Assembly (NCBI GenBank): GCA_965116335.1
Contig: OZ220677.1
Span: 248,001 to 312,000, forward strand
DNA length: 64,000 nt
Direction of reading: 5' to 3'
Source of the DNA: G963663315 sp965116335
GTDB lineage: Bacteria > Pseudomonadota > Gammaproteobacteria > Arenicellales > Poriferihabitantaceae
Shown here: piece by piece, positions 1-8,539 of the stretch
How positions within the stretch are numbered: the first letter of the stretch is position 1
How the letters are laid out: every line of letters begins with the position of its first letter
The notes under the pieces: generated by a model
Told to the model about the DNA's origin: nothing
Seen by the model: only the letters and a program-made list of their open reading frames with translations
Database searches by the model: none
Program-made: the position numbers and the translations under genes

Positions 1-1839
1 GTTGTGCAGCGATTCCATCAGATCCTCGAACTGAATCTGCCGTTCCAGATGTTGTTCCAGGTCGTCCGAGATGTGTTCCAGCAAGGATGCGCGTTGTTCA
101 CCGGATGCGCTCGCCTCTTTTCTCCAGGACTGGATGACTGCCTCCTCACAGCACTCCAGGGCACGCGCGGTGTCCGGCTCGATCTGGAGCGCGTCAAATT
201 TTGCGGGCGGAAGATTGCGTTGTAACCCGTTCTTCAACGGTTCCGGTAATGCACAAAGGACTAACTGTACCCCGGCTGCATTAGCTGTCTGCAGGAACCT
301 GCAAAGAACATTCACCGCCGAAAAGTCGGAGCCGTAAATGGCACCAAAATCCAGTATCAGGCAGTCTGGACGGGAAGCGTCTTTCAGGAGTTGCTTCAGG
401 CGGTCGGCCAATGGACAGACGCTGCCGAAAAACAGGTATCCGCGCAACTGATAGACATGTATCCGGTCGCCCCTCTCCATCAGGATAGCGCGGTCGGGGA
501 CAGGACGCACCTTGCCGCTTCTGTGATTGCGTGCGGTAAACCACGATTTGATCACATCCGTGCGGCTCAAGTGCACGGCGAAGAATACGAGGGCCGCCGC
601 CATGCCGGTGACTACGCCCTTGAACAGTCCAAAAACGATGATCGCGAAGAAGATGAGTACGATGATGCTGTATTCTGTCCACGGCAAGCGTTTGCGGCTT
701 CTTATCAGCCCCTCATCCATCATGCCAAGACCAGCAAAAATCAGGATGCCGCCGACCAGCGGAACCGGAACCAGTTCCAGTATCCCGTCTCCGAGCAGTA
801 ACGCGCCACCGATGACCAGTGCTGCGACAACGCCGGTCAGGCGGGAGGTAGCACCGAACAGTTTGCTGCGAAGTGAGGCAGGTACGACCAGGGTGGCTAC
901 TGTGCAGCCACCAACACCGGAAACCACGCTCGCAAGTCCCGTAGTCTTGAACTCGTGATTCCAGTCCAACTCCTGATCGGTGGCCATTTCGAGGCCCGCG
1001 AAATTCATGACGACGCAGATGAGCGCGATCAGCACCAGCATCGAAATAGCTGGCAACTGCATGATCATCGCGCTCCAGTCTACGTGTATCAGGTCGGACG
1101 GCCACAAGGCCGGCCACAGGTTGCCCTGCGCCGTGCTCGTCAGCAACAGCCCCGCATCCCTCGCTTGTGCGCCGGAGATTTCCAGAACGTATAGCGCAAA
1201 ATGCCAGCCACCGACGGCCAGCGCGACGCTCACCGGCAGAATGAGCGGGTTGCGCCATCGCCGCATCGCCAGATACAGGGCAATCCCGTACACCGCTTCG
1301 GGACTCCAGTTCCAGAATATCGGGGATTCTACAAGCGCCGAAAGCGTCCGCCAGTCGGGTTGCGCCCCCATCAGGGACATGGCCGCCAGGCACACCGTCC
1401 CCCCGATTCCGGCCACGAATCCGCCAGACACAGGATAAGGGATGAATCGCACCAGATTAGAGAGCCGAAAATAGCCGATCACAAGACAACACAATCCGGT
1501 TATGACGGCACCTATCATCAGCGCCACTACCGTGGTGACGAACAGGGTTTCTCCTTCGGCGTTCATTGTGAATCCGACCGTAGCCATTACGATGACCAGC
1601 GCGGGAGACAACCCGGCAATGGCGCCGCGCCAGCCGCCCAGCAGGGCGATGATCAGGCAGGTGGCAAAGTTGCCGAACAGTATCAGACCGATGCCCTGGG
1701 AGGAATATTGGGACAATGGCCCGGAAAATATGAAGCTGCCGAAGGAAATCTGGGCAACCAGCAGGCCAAGACCGGAGGTGAATCCGACCGACAGCGCCGG
1801 GACGGTTTCCCCGGCGAATATCTTTACCGATGATGGCAT
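1..1839 (-). CDS. SulP-family anion transporter with STAS domain (3' end outside window)
   Basis: The minus strand is open from an ATG at 1839 to the window edge, giving 613 codons with no stop, so the gene is C-terminally truncated by the window. Residues about 1-420 are a string of hydrophobic helices, including PYPVSGGFVAGIGGTVCLA and VPVPLVGGILIFAGLGMMDE, arranged as in SulP/SLC26 inner-membrane transporters of sulfate, bicarbonate or other anions. Residues about 440-545 form a STAS domain (LRGYLFFGSVCPLADRL, then LILDFGAIYGSDFSAV). The last visible stretch is charged and helical (LEHISDDLEQHLERQ), as expected for a linker to a further C-terminal domain; some bacterial SulP proteins carry a cyclic-nucleotide-binding domain there, which cannot be checked here. 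It starts 45 bp after the dehydrogenase stop, so probably lies in the same operon. No clear ribosome site; GTG codons at 1857 and 1872 are alternative starts. Substrate unknown. Confidence 0.88.
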   Translation of the reverse strand, partial: MPSSVKIFAGETVPALSVGFTSGLGLLVAQISFGSFIFSGPLSQYSSQGIGLILFGNFATCLIIALLGGWRGAIAGLSPALVIVMATVGFTMNAEGETLFVTTVVALMIGAVITGLCCLVIGYFRLSNLVRFIPYPVSGGFVAGIGGTVCLAAMSLMGAQPDWRTLSALVESPIFWNWSPEAVYGIALYLAMRRWRNPLILPVSVALAVGGWHFALYVLEISGAQARDAGLLLTSTAQGNLWPALWPSDLIHVDWSAMIMQLPAISMLVLIALICVVMNFAGLEMATDQELDWNHEFKTTGLASVVSGVGGCTVATLVVPASLRSKLFGATSRLTGVVAALVIGGALLLGDGILELVPVPLVGGILIFAGLGMMDEGLIRSRKRLPWTEYSIIVLIFFAIIVFGLFKGVVTGMAAALVFFAVHLSRTDVIKSWFTARNHRSGKVRPVPDRAILMERGDRIHVYQLRGYLFFGSVCPLADRLKQLLKDASRPDCLILDFGAIYGSDFSAVNVLCRFLQTANAAGVQLVLCALPEPLKNGLQRNLPPAKFDALQIEPDTARALECCEEAVIQSWRKEASASGEQRASLLEHISDDLEQHLERQIQFEDLMESLHN

Positions 1840-1884
1840 ACCCTGATCATAAACCACGGTAAGCCAGCGCTGCACGAAAAAGGT

Positions 1885-2925
1885 TCAGTAACCCAGGTCG
1901 GGATTGACCCGGTTGTGTAATGGTTCGCCAGCCAGATAGCGTTTCATGTTCTCAAAAAATACCGACAGGGTCATAGGAACATAAGCGTTGCCGTCATCTG
2001 CGGAAATATGGGGGGTGACAATCAGGTTGGGTATGTTCCAGTAAGGGGAGTCCGGCGGCAGAGGTTCCTGATCGAATACATCCAGGATTGCGCCTGACAG
2101 GGAGCCGTCTTTCAGCTTTTCGGTCAGCGCCGGATAGTCGACCACTGCGGCACGTCCGATATTAACCAGCCCGGCACCGGGTTTCAGCAGGTCCAGTCGG
2201 CGCCGGTCGAGCAGATTTCTGGTCTCGTCTGTCAACGGAGTGACGACAAATACAAAATCAGCCAGCGGCAATACCTCATCGAGTTGCTCTACAGATACCA
2301 TTCGATCCACTTGATCAACCGGTTGCCCATGGCGGGAAACACCAATCACCCGGATGCCAATGGCTCTGGCGTGAGCGGCCACGGACTTGCCGATGCTGCC
2401 AACCCCGATCAGAACCAGAGTCTTGCCCGCGATCGGTGTTGAATAAATGGAATCGTACAGCGCGGTGCGCTGATTGTGGACAATCGCTGGCATGACGTTA
2501 TGCAGCATCAGAATCGACATCAGCCCAAACTCTCCTCCCTTGGCTGAATGTACGCCCTTGTTATTGGTCAGTTGTACCCCGTCGGGCAGCCAGTTCATCG
2601 GAGTCAGATGTTCAACTCCGGCACCAATAATGTGAATCCATTTCAGTTCGGGTGCTATGTCAGAGAGATTTTCGGTTGGCAGGTCCCAGGCGACCAACAC
2701 TTCCGCATCGGCCATAGAGGTTGTGAAATTGTCTGTATCCCAGTCGATAAAAACATCCAGTTGTCGGGCAATATCGGGATAATCGCTGGCACTGCGCTGG
2801 TATCTCTGCCGGGTGATGGTGAAGACGGCTTCACCTTCCGGGGTATTCGGGAAGGTATCGGCGGAGAAATGATTGTTCTTGATGTGAACCCTGGTTTTGC
2901 GTGAATTGGTCACGAGCGGAGTCAT
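1885..2925 (-). CDS. D-isomer-specific 2-hydroxyacid dehydrogenase
   Basis: A 346-residue cytoplasmic NAD(P)-dependent oxidoreductase that interconverts a 2-hydroxyacid and a 2-ketoacid. The Rossmann motif GVGSIG is at residues 174-179. The catalytic residues of the family are visible: Arg258 (NIGRAAVVDY), Glu287 (FDQEPLP) and His306 (TPHISAD). The length is within the family range. It lies 28 bp downstream of the Rieske oxygenase gene and 45 bp upstream of the SulP transporter, all on the minus strand, which suggests that it acts on an acid generated or imported by that operon. Substrate specificity cannot be read from sequence. Because a C1 operon lies next door I considered a hydroxypyruvate reductase role, but nothing in the protein favours it. 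Confidence 0.92.
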   Translation of the reverse strand: MTPLVTNSRKTRVHIKNNHFSADTFPNTPEGEAVFTITRQRYQRSASDYPDIARQLDVFIDWDTDNFTTSMADAEVLVAWDLPTENLSDIAPELKWIHIIGAGVEHLTPMNWLPDGVQLTNNKGVHSAKGGEFGLMSILMLHNVMPAIVHNQRTALYDSIYSTPIAGKTLVLIGVGSIGKSVAAHARAIGIRVIGVSRHGQPVDQVDRMVSVEQLDEVLPLADFVFVVTPLTDETRNLLDRRRLDLLKPGAGLVNIGRAAVVDYPALTEKLKDGSLSGAILDVFDQEPLPPDSPYWNIPNLIVTPHISADDGNAYVPMTLSVFFENMKRYLAGEPLHNRVNPDLGY

Positions 2926-2953
2926 TATGGGTGAATTAAAATAGAGGTTGCGG

Positions 2954-4330
2954 TCAGGTGGTGGAGGTGGTGGCCGTTGCTGCGGATTCTGTCAGTTCAC
3001 CGATGATGAAATCGTCCCGCGCCTGGCCGCTATATTGGTCTCCCCGGAAGATGACTCCCATGACTTGATCGTTTATCCGCCGTAGCTGCTCGCTGTCGTC
3101 TGGTGCTCCGGCGGCGGGAGCATGGACCACCGTATCGCTGCCATAAGTCGCAACCGGCCCCGTCTGGAGATCGGCGGGCTGGGGCGGTGGCTGGCCCTTG
3201 GCCAGGTCGCGGGCCAGTCGCCGCAAGCGTCGCCGATAGAGAATGACGCCACGGTCTGCGGCAACCAGATGCTCTCTGGAATGTTCAGAAATAGTACCCA
3301 TCCCCTCGACCGCTTCCACGTCACCCGGGCTGATTTGTTTCTCTTCGTAAGTGCGCTCCATGACCTCGCCCTGTTCGATTCGCTCGATGCCCTCTCGGTT
3401 ATTAAATTCCGGTGGGTCGCCACGCGGCCCGAAGTTGGCCCAGGCATAAGCGATGCAGCACTCGTCATCGACCGGCACTACCCAGCGCGTAAAGGCGCTT
3501 CGACCGAAGTATTTCAGCTCGGTTCCATCGGTCGAGAAAGCGGCCCCCGACTGGGTAAAGTTCGGCAGGATCAGTTCGTTCACCCGCACCCAGGCATTCT
3601 CATTGACCCGCCGTGTCGCTGTACCCAGAAAGCGGATACGGTCACGCTCATAAAACTGATATTCCCCGACCACGCCAAACCCTTCGGTGAACTGGCTCTG
3701 GTGTAAAAATGCGGTGTGTACCGGGTCCACGATCGCGTCCAGCACCTGAATCCAGTTGCAGTTGAACACCGCCGAATAGGGAGTCATGATCATGTCGGGC
3801 AGATCATAAACATCGTAGTGGGGAAACAGGGGCTTTTCCTGCGGCGGCCCCAGATAGGCGAAGATCAAGCCCCGGAACTCAGTCACCGGATAGGCGCCGA
3901 GGCGTCTGGATTGCCGGATGCTGGCCGCCCCGTCAGAATCTTCGGGTTGTCCGGGGATTTCGAGTATGGAGCCATCGACATCGAATAACCAGCCGTGATA
4001 ACAGCAGCGAATCCCTCTCTCTTCACAATGGCCGAATTCCAGCGAGGCCCTGCGATGCGGGCAGTTTTTATGAACCAGTCCGATACGGCCACTGCGGTCA
4101 CGAAACAGTACCAGCTCCTCGCCCATCACCCGGATGCGCTTCGGATGGTCTTGCAGTTCTGCGGTTAGTGCTACTGGATGCCAGTAGCGGCGCATCAGTT
4201 CACCCATCACGGAACCAGGGCCAGTCTCGGCCAACTCACGGTCATGGTCACCCGCAAAGCTCTGATGGTAACCGCAATAAGACTGGAAGTTTTCTTTATC
4301 CCGTAGCATATCGACAACCTGATGCTTCAT
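2954..4330 (-). CDS. Rieske non-heme iron oxygenase, catalytic alpha subunit (phthalate 4,5-dioxygenase-like group)
   Basis: A 458-residue ring-hydroxylating or demethylating oxygenase component. The N-terminal Rieske [2Fe-2S] ligands are Cys90 and His92 (NCPHRRAS) and Cys109 and His112 (CCYHGW). The C-terminal domain has the mononuclear iron motif DPVHTAFLH with His205 and His210. The preceding VMGELMRRYWHPVAL stretch is typical of the single-component alpha subunits related to phthalate 4,5-dioxygenase. I placed the start at the ATG at 4330, which overlaps the ferredoxin stop as ATGA; a longer reading from TTG at 4342 is less likely. Electrons would come from the upstream ferredoxin. No reductase gene is in the window. 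Substrate is unknown; the family includes dioxygenases and O- or N-demethylases. Confidence 0.93.
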   Translation of the reverse strand: MKHQVVDMLRDKENFQSYCGYHQSFAGDHDRELAETGPGSVMGELMRRYWHPVALTAELQDHPKRIRVMGEELVLFRDRSGRIGLVHKNCPHRRASLEFGHCEERGIRCCYHGWLFDVDGSILEIPGQPEDSDGAASIRQSRRLGAYPVTEFRGLIFAYLGPPQEKPLFPHYDVYDLPDMIMTPYSAVFNCNWIQVLDAIVDPVHTAFLHQSQFTEGFGVVGEYQFYERDRIRFLGTATRRVNENAWVRVNELILPNFTQSGAAFSTDGTELKYFGRSAFTRWVVPVDDECCIAYAWANFGPRGDPPEFNNREGIERIEQGEVMERTYEEKQISPGDVEAVEGMGTISEHSREHLVAADRGVILYRRRLRRLARDLAKGQPPPQPADLQTGPVATYGSDTVVHAPAAGAPDDSEQLRRINDQVMGVIFRGDQYSGQARDDFIIGELTESAATATTSTT

Positions 4331-4671
4331 ACGCCGACCCAAACCATACCTTCTTCGATCTTTACCGGATACACCGCCAGGTCAATGACCGCCGGCAGGG
4401 TGAGTGCCTTGCCGGTTCGTATATCGAATAAAGCCTGATGCAACGGGCACTCAATGCAGCCATCCTCGATAATTCCGTCTGAAAGCCAGGCATGCTCATG
4501 AGTACAGAGATCATTCACGGCAAAAGCCTGGTCGCCCAGCTTGCAAAGGGCGATCCAGTGATCATCGATCTTGACCTGGGTAGGCTCTTCGTCATCCAGT
4601 TGTGAAAATGGCACAGTCTGATGCCATTGAAGTGATTGGGTCATTGTGCTGTAAACCGATACTTGAAACAT
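4327..4671 (-). CDS. Rieske-type [2Fe-2S] ferredoxin
   Basis: A 114-residue soluble electron carrier. Cluster ligands are Cys56 and His58 (LCTHEH) and Cys75 and His78 (ECPLHQA), the pattern of biphenyl and naphthalene dioxygenase ferredoxins. It should carry electrons from a reductase, not seen here, to the oxygenase encoded next; the two genes overlap by four bases (ATGA), indicating translational coupling. The start at 4671 is preceded by GGAG about 11 bases upstream; an internal ATG nine codons later is an alternative. First gene of the minus-strand operon. Confidence 0.92.
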   Translation of the reverse strand: MFQVSVYSTMTQSLQWHQTVPFSQLDDEEPTQVKIDDHWIALCKLGDQAFAVNDLCTHEHAWLSDGIIEDGCIECPLHQALFDIRTGKALTLPAVIDLAVYPVKIEEGMVWVGV

Positions 4672-4705
4672 TCGGGAAGCTACTCCATCTTTTGTGCAGG
4701 GTCAA

Positions 4706-4729
4706 GATTTTTTATGCGATTTTTTATGC
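4706..4729. repeat. 12-bp perfect direct repeat in the divergent promoter region
   Basis: The 12-mer gattttttatgc occurs twice back to back, at 4706-4717 and 4718-4729, in the 137-bp gap between the divergent ferredoxin and sucC genes. It lies just upstream of the sucC promoter. It could be an operator for a dimeric regulator or an AT-rich upstream element; there is no evidence beyond position and perfect repetition. Confidence 0.5.
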
Positions 4730-4741
4730 GTGAAAGTGTAA

Positions 4742-4770
4742 TTGTTCCCGGAGCGGGTTCGGGGTATACT
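4742..4770 (+). promoter_or_regulatory. Predicted sigma-70 promoter of the sucCD-fdh-fhs operon
   Basis: A -35 box TTGTTC at 4742-4747 and a -10 box TATACT at 4765-4770 are separated by exactly 17 bases. Transcription would start near 4777, about 30 bases before sucC. Confidence 0.6.
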
Positions 4771-4800
4771 CCGGCGTTCTTTTCCCAGGAACCTCTTTTA

Positions 4801-4812
4801 ATGCCATCATGA
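4801..4812 (+). promoter_or_regulatory. Three-codon minicistron overlapping the sucC start
   Basis: An ATG at 4801 sits nine bases after a good Shine-Dalgarno sequence (AGGAA, 4787-4791) and reads Met-Pro-Ser-stop. Its TGA at 4810-4812 overlaps the sucC ATG at 4809 as ATGA. sucC itself has no ribosome site at normal distance, so ribosomes may load on the minicistron and restart on sucC. It is out of frame with sucC, so it is not an N-terminal extension. Confidence 0.4.
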
Positions 4813-5978
4813 ATATCCATGAGTACCAGGCCAAGGCTCTGTTGTCTGACTTTGGTGTTGCTGTCCCCAAAGGCAGGATTGCGTTTACTGTTGAGCAGGC
4901 GATCAGTGCAGCGCAGGAGTTGGGCGGCCCGGTCTGGGTGGTCAAGGCCCAGATTCATGCCGGCGGTCGCGGCAAGGGTGGCGGTGTCAAGGTGGTTTCC
5001 TCGATGGAAGACCTGCGTAGCGCGGCCAGTGATATTCTCGGTATGCAGCTGGTTACTCACCAGACCGGCGCCGAGGGTCAATTGGTCAAGCGGATTTATA
5101 TTGAACAGGGCTGTGACATTGCTCGGGAACTCTATCTGGGTATGCTGGTGGATCGGGGGACGAGCCGAATCACGGTGATTGCCTCTACCGAAGGCGGTAT
5201 GGATATTGAGGAGGTGGCCGCCAATACTCCGGAGAGAATCATCACGGTGGTGGTGGACCCGGCTACCGGCCTGCAACCCTTCCATGCCCGTAAACTGGCT
5301 TATGGCCTGAATCTGGAGGCCGGGCAGGTGCGCTCTGCGGTGCGCTTCCTGCAGGCAATGTATCAGGCATTTACAGAACTCGATGCCAGTATGGTCGAGA
5401 TCAACCCGTTGGTAGTGACGGGCGATGGAGAGCTGCTCGCGCTGGACGCGAAAATGAATTTCGACAGCAACGCATTGTATCGCCAACCCGGTATTGTCGA
5501 GCTACGGGATGAAGATGAGGAAGATCCGGCAGAGGCGAAAGCCAGCGAATATGATCTGAACTATATCAAGCTCGACGGAGACATCGGTTGTATGGTCAAT
5601 GGTGCCGGATTAGCCATGGCTACCATGGATATTATTCAGTTGTATGGAAGCTCACCGGCGAACTTCCTGGATGTGGGCGGCGGCGCCACCACCGAGCGGG
5701 TTACTGAAGCATTCAAGATCATCCTGTCTGACGATAACGTCAAGGGCATTCTGGTTAATATCTTCGGTGGTATCATGCGCTGCGACGTGATTGCCGAGGG
5801 CATTGTCGCCGGTGCCCGGGAGGCGAAACTCGATGTGCCGCTGGTGGTGCGTCTTGAAGGCACGAACGTGGATCAGGGCAAACGTATTCTGGCCGAGTCG
5901 CAGTTGCCGGTTGTGCTGGCCGACGACCTGGACGATGCGGCCCGGAAAGTAGTTCAGGTCGTCAATGGAGATGGATAG
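4809..5978 (+). CDS. sucC: Succinate-CoA ligase (ADP-forming) beta subunit
   Basis: A 389-residue nucleotide-binding subunit of succinyl-CoA synthetase, the TCA-cycle step interconverting succinyl-CoA with succinate and NTP. The start MNIHEYQAKALL and the ATP-grasp glycine loop HAGGRGKGGGVK (residues 50-61) match the family, as do NFLDVGGGA and the C-terminal NIFGGIMRCDVIAEG. Length equals the E. coli protein. The start at 4809 is fixed by homology, although the nearest Shine-Dalgarno serves the ATG at 4801. sucD follows without a gap. The gene heads an operon with formate dehydrogenase rather than with sucAB, which is unusual. Malate-CoA ligase (MtkA) is a relative, but the partner subunit reads as SucD. 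Confidence 0.95.
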   Translation: MNIHEYQAKALLSDFGVAVPKGRIAFTVEQAISAAQELGGPVWVVKAQIHAGGRGKGGGVKVVSSMEDLRSAASDILGMQLVTHQTGAEGQLVKRIYIEQGCDIARELYLGMLVDRGTSRITVIASTEGGMDIEEVAANTPERIITVVVDPATGLQPFHARKLAYGLNLEAGQVRSAVRFLQAMYQAFTELDASMVEINPLVVTGDGELLALDAKMNFDSNALYRQPGIVELRDEDEEDPAEAKASEYDLNYIKLDGDIGCMVNGAGLAMATMDIIQLYGSSPANFLDVGGGATTERVTEAFKIILSDDNVKGILVNIFGGIMRCDVIAEGIVAGAREAKLDVPLVVRLEGTNVDQGKRILAESQLPVVLADDLDDAARKVVQVVNGDG

Positions 5979-6851
5979 ATGTCCGTATTGGTAAACCGCA
6001 ACACAAAAGTCATTTGCCAGGGTTTTACCGGCTCCCAGGCTACATTCCATAGTGAGCAGGCGATTTGCTATGGTACGGGCATGGTTGGCGGCGTGACGCC
6101 GGGCAAAGGCGGAATGGTTCATCTGGGCTTGCCGGTTTTTAATACGGTGGAAGAAGCCGTGAGCGTTACTGGCGCAGATGCATCCGTTATCTATGTGCCT
6201 CCGGCTTTCGCGGCGGACGCCATTCTCGAAGCGATTGATGCCGGAGTTGCGCTGGTAGTGTGTATCACCGAGGGGGTTCCGGTACTGGACATGATCCGGA
6301 TCAAACGCGCACTTGAAAACTCGAACACCCGATTGGTCGGTCCGAACTGCCCCGGCGTGATCACCCCGGATGAATGTAAAATTGGCATCATGCCCGGTCA
6401 TATCCATAAGAAGGGCAGCGTTGGTATTGTTTCCCGGTCTGGAACATTGACTTATGAAGCCGTAGCCCAGACTACTGCCGAGGGCCTGGGGCAAAGCACC
6501 TGTATCGGAATCGGTGGCGACCCGGTGAATGGCACCAGTTTTGTCGATTGTCTGGAGATGTTTCTGGCAGACTCGCAAACCGAATCCATTGTCATGATCG
6601 GTGAGATCGGTGGTACTGCGGAGGAGGATGCGGCTGACTTCATCCGCCAGAGCAAAACCAGGAAGCCGGTGTGCGGTTTTATAGCGGGCGTCACGGCACC
6701 GCCCGGACGGAGAATGGGTCATGCCGGCGCCATCATTGCCGGTGGCAAGGGTAGCGCATCAGACAAAATCGAAGCCCTGAAAAGCGCCGGTATTGCGGTA
6801 GCCGATTCTCCCGCTTCGCTGGGGCGCACCCTGAAACAGATCATCGGTTAG
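5979..6851 (+). CDS. sucD: Succinate-CoA ligase (ADP-forming) alpha subunit
   Basis: A 290-residue CoA-binding subunit carrying the phosphorylated histidine. The N-terminal TKVICQGFTGSQATFHSEQA is close to E. coli SucD, and the active-site histidine is His248 in GRRMGHAGAI. GPNCPGVITP and IGIGGDPVNG are family motifs. The ATG immediately follows the sucC stop (TAGATG), with GGAG eight bases upstream, so the subunits are translationally linked. The alternative, malate-CoA ligase MtkB, typically has a different N-terminal motif (VQGITGRIG), so I favour SucD. Confidence 0.95.
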   Translation: MSVLVNRNTKVICQGFTGSQATFHSEQAICYGTGMVGGVTPGKGGMVHLGLPVFNTVEEAVSVTGADASVIYVPPAFAADAILEAIDAGVALVVCITEGVPVLDMIRIKRALENSNTRLVGPNCPGVITPDECKIGIMPGHIHKKGSVGIVSRSGTLTYEAVAQTTAEGLGQSTCIGIGGDPVNGTSFVDCLEMFLADSQTESIVMIGEIGGTAEEDAADFIRQSKTRKPVCGFIAGVTAPPGRRMGHAGAIIAGGKGSASDKIEALKSAGIAVADSPASLGRTLKQIIG

Positions 6852-8539
6852 TGTTACCTACCATGCGTCGTCATCCAGGCCGCGGCAAAGGCAAAGCGGG
6901 CACTCACCCGAAAGGCCGACAGGTTGATCCGGTTGCATTACAGGAAATCCAGTCCCTGATTCAGGACTTGCCGAGCAGACGTGATTTGCTGATTGAGTAC
7001 CTGCATCGGATACAGGATAAATATGGGCACCTGTCGAGCGCTCATCTGGCGGCATTGGCATCCATCATGAATCTGGCTCAGACCGAAGTCTATGAAGTCG
7101 CCACTTTTTACGCGCATTTTGATGTGGTCAAGGAAGGGCAGACTGCGCCACCACCACTGACAATCCGGGTCTGTGACAGTATTTCCTGCCAGTTGGCCGG
7201 GGCGCAGGCGTTGCTCGGGGAATTGGAGCGCCAAGCCCCGCAGGATACGGTACGTGTTCTCCCGGCACCGTGCATGGGACGTTGTGAAATGGCGCCGGTC
7301 GCAGAGGTCGGGCATCATCATATCGGTCATGCGAATGCCGAAAAACTGTTGGTCGCCGCATCCGCCGGACAGATTCACCCGCAAGTGCCGGATTATACTG
7401 ACTACCATCAATATGTCGATGACGGCGGTTACCGGCTGCTGCGCGAATGTCTGGCCGGCAGCCGCAGTCGTGAGGATATTATCGACAGCCTGAGTGAATC
7501 GGGATTGAAAGGTCTGGGCGGAGCCGGGTTCCCAGCCGGACGCAAGTGGAACATTGTTCGCGGTTTCGACGCCCCCAGACTGATGGCGGTCAATGCCGAT
7601 GAGGGTGAGCCGGGCACCTTTAAGGACCGTTACTATCTGGAAACGGACCCCCATCGTTTTATCGAAGGCATGCTGATTGCAGCCTGGGCAGTGGGTATAG
7701 AGACCAGCTATATTTATATTCGGGACGAATATCCGGCCATCATCGCATTGTTGAGGACAGAAATCCACAAGGTGGAGAGTGCCGGTCTCGCGGATCATGT
7801 CGGGCTTGAGATTCGCCGTGGAGCGGGCGCCTATATCTGTGGAGAAGAGTCCGCGATGATCGAATCCATTGAAGGCAAACGTGGGCTACCCAGAAACCGC
7901 CCGCCTTATGTGGCGGAGCTTGGCCTGTTCGGGAGACCTACCCTGGAACATAATGTCGAGACCCTGTTCTGGGTCCGGGATATTGTCGAGAAGGGCGCAC
8001 AGTGGTTTGCCGGAGCCGGAGTGAATGGAGCGACCGGCTGGCGCAGCTATTCGGTTTCCGGGCGGGTCAATAATCCAGGGGTCAAGCTGGCTCCGGCCGG
8101 AGTGACGATCAGGCAGTTGATTGATGACTATTGCGGCGGCATGATGGAGGGGCATACCTTCAAGGGATATTTGCCGGGAGGCGCATCAGGCGGTATCCTG
8201 CCTGCCTCGGTGAGTGAGGCACCGCTCGATTTTGGGACGCTTCAGGAGTACGGTTGTTTCATCGGGTCGGCTGCGGTTGTGGTGTTCAGTGAGCATGATA
8301 ATATGAAGGATGTCGCGTTGAACCTGATGCGGTTCTTTCAGGATGAGAGTTGCGGGCAGTGTACGCCTTGCAGGGTCGGCACCGAAAAGGCGGTCAAGGT
8401 GATGCAGCAGCCACAATGGGATGTCGATTTGTTGAACGATTTGAGCGCAGTGATGACCGATGCCTCGATATGCGGTCTTGGGCAGGCCGCGGGCAATCCC
8501 ATCAACTGTGTGCTGAAATACTTCCCGGAGGATCTGTGA
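6851..8539 (+). CDS. NAD-dependent formate dehydrogenase beta subunit (NuoE-NuoF fusion, Fdh1B-like)
   Basis: A 562-residue fusion that takes electrons from the catalytic subunit to NAD+. Residues about 25-165 are a NuoE-like thioredoxin-fold [2Fe-2S] domain with Cys108, Cys113, Cys141 and Cys145 (VCDSISC, PCMGRCEMAP). Residues about 190-560 are NuoF-like: GLGGAGFPAGRKW (221-233) and NADEGEPGTFKDR (248-260) for FMN/NADH, GAGAYICGEESAM (324-336), and a [4Fe-4S] site with Cys501, Cys504, Cys507 and Cys541. The same fusion is known in Methylobacterium formate dehydrogenase 1. The GTG start overlaps the sucD stop (TAGTG); an ATG at 6863 is an alternative. The alpha subunit begins inside its stop codon (TGATG). 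Confidence 0.94.
   Translation: MLPTMRRHPGRGKGKAGTHPKGRQVDPVALQEIQSLIQDLPSRRDLLIEYLHRIQDKYGHLSSAHLAALASIMNLAQTEVYEVATFYAHFDVVKEGQTAPPPLTIRVCDSISCQLAGAQALLGELERQAPQDTVRVLPAPCMGRCEMAPVAEVGHHHIGHANAEKLLVAASAGQIHPQVPDYTDYHQYVDDGGYRLLRECLAGSRSREDIIDSLSESGLKGLGGAGFPAGRKWNIVRGFDAPRLMAVNADEGEPGTFKDRYYLETDPHRFIEGMLIAAWAVGIETSYIYIRDEYPAIIALLRTEIHKVESAGLADHVGLEIRRGAGAYICGEESAMIESIEGKRGLPRNRPPYVAELGLFGRPTLEHNVETLFWVRDIVEKGAQWFAGAGVNGATGWRSYSVSGRVNNPGVKLAPAGVTIRQLIDDYCGGMMEGHTFKGYLPGGASGGILPASVSEAPLDFGTLQEYGCFIGSAAVVVFSEHDNMKDVALNLMRFFQDESCGQCTPCRVGTEKAVKVMQQPQWDVDLLNDLSAVMTDASICGLGQAAGNPINCVLKYFPEDL

Noticed and set aside
71..1833. Several plus-strand open frames at the left edge
   Set aside because: All lie antisense to the SulP transporter, whose own frame is open to the window edge and carries clear transmembrane and STAS sequence.
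4809..6851. Malate-CoA ligase (mtkAB) of the serine cycle
   Set aside because: The C1 neighbours made this attractive, but the alpha subunit N terminus (TKVICQGFTGSQ) matches SucD rather than MtkB. Kept only as a question about the operon.
8350..8538. 63-codon N-terminal extension of the formate dehydrogenase alpha subunit
   Set aside because: The extension overlaps the beta gene in another frame, lacks family similarity, and a strong ribosome site with ATG exists at 8539.
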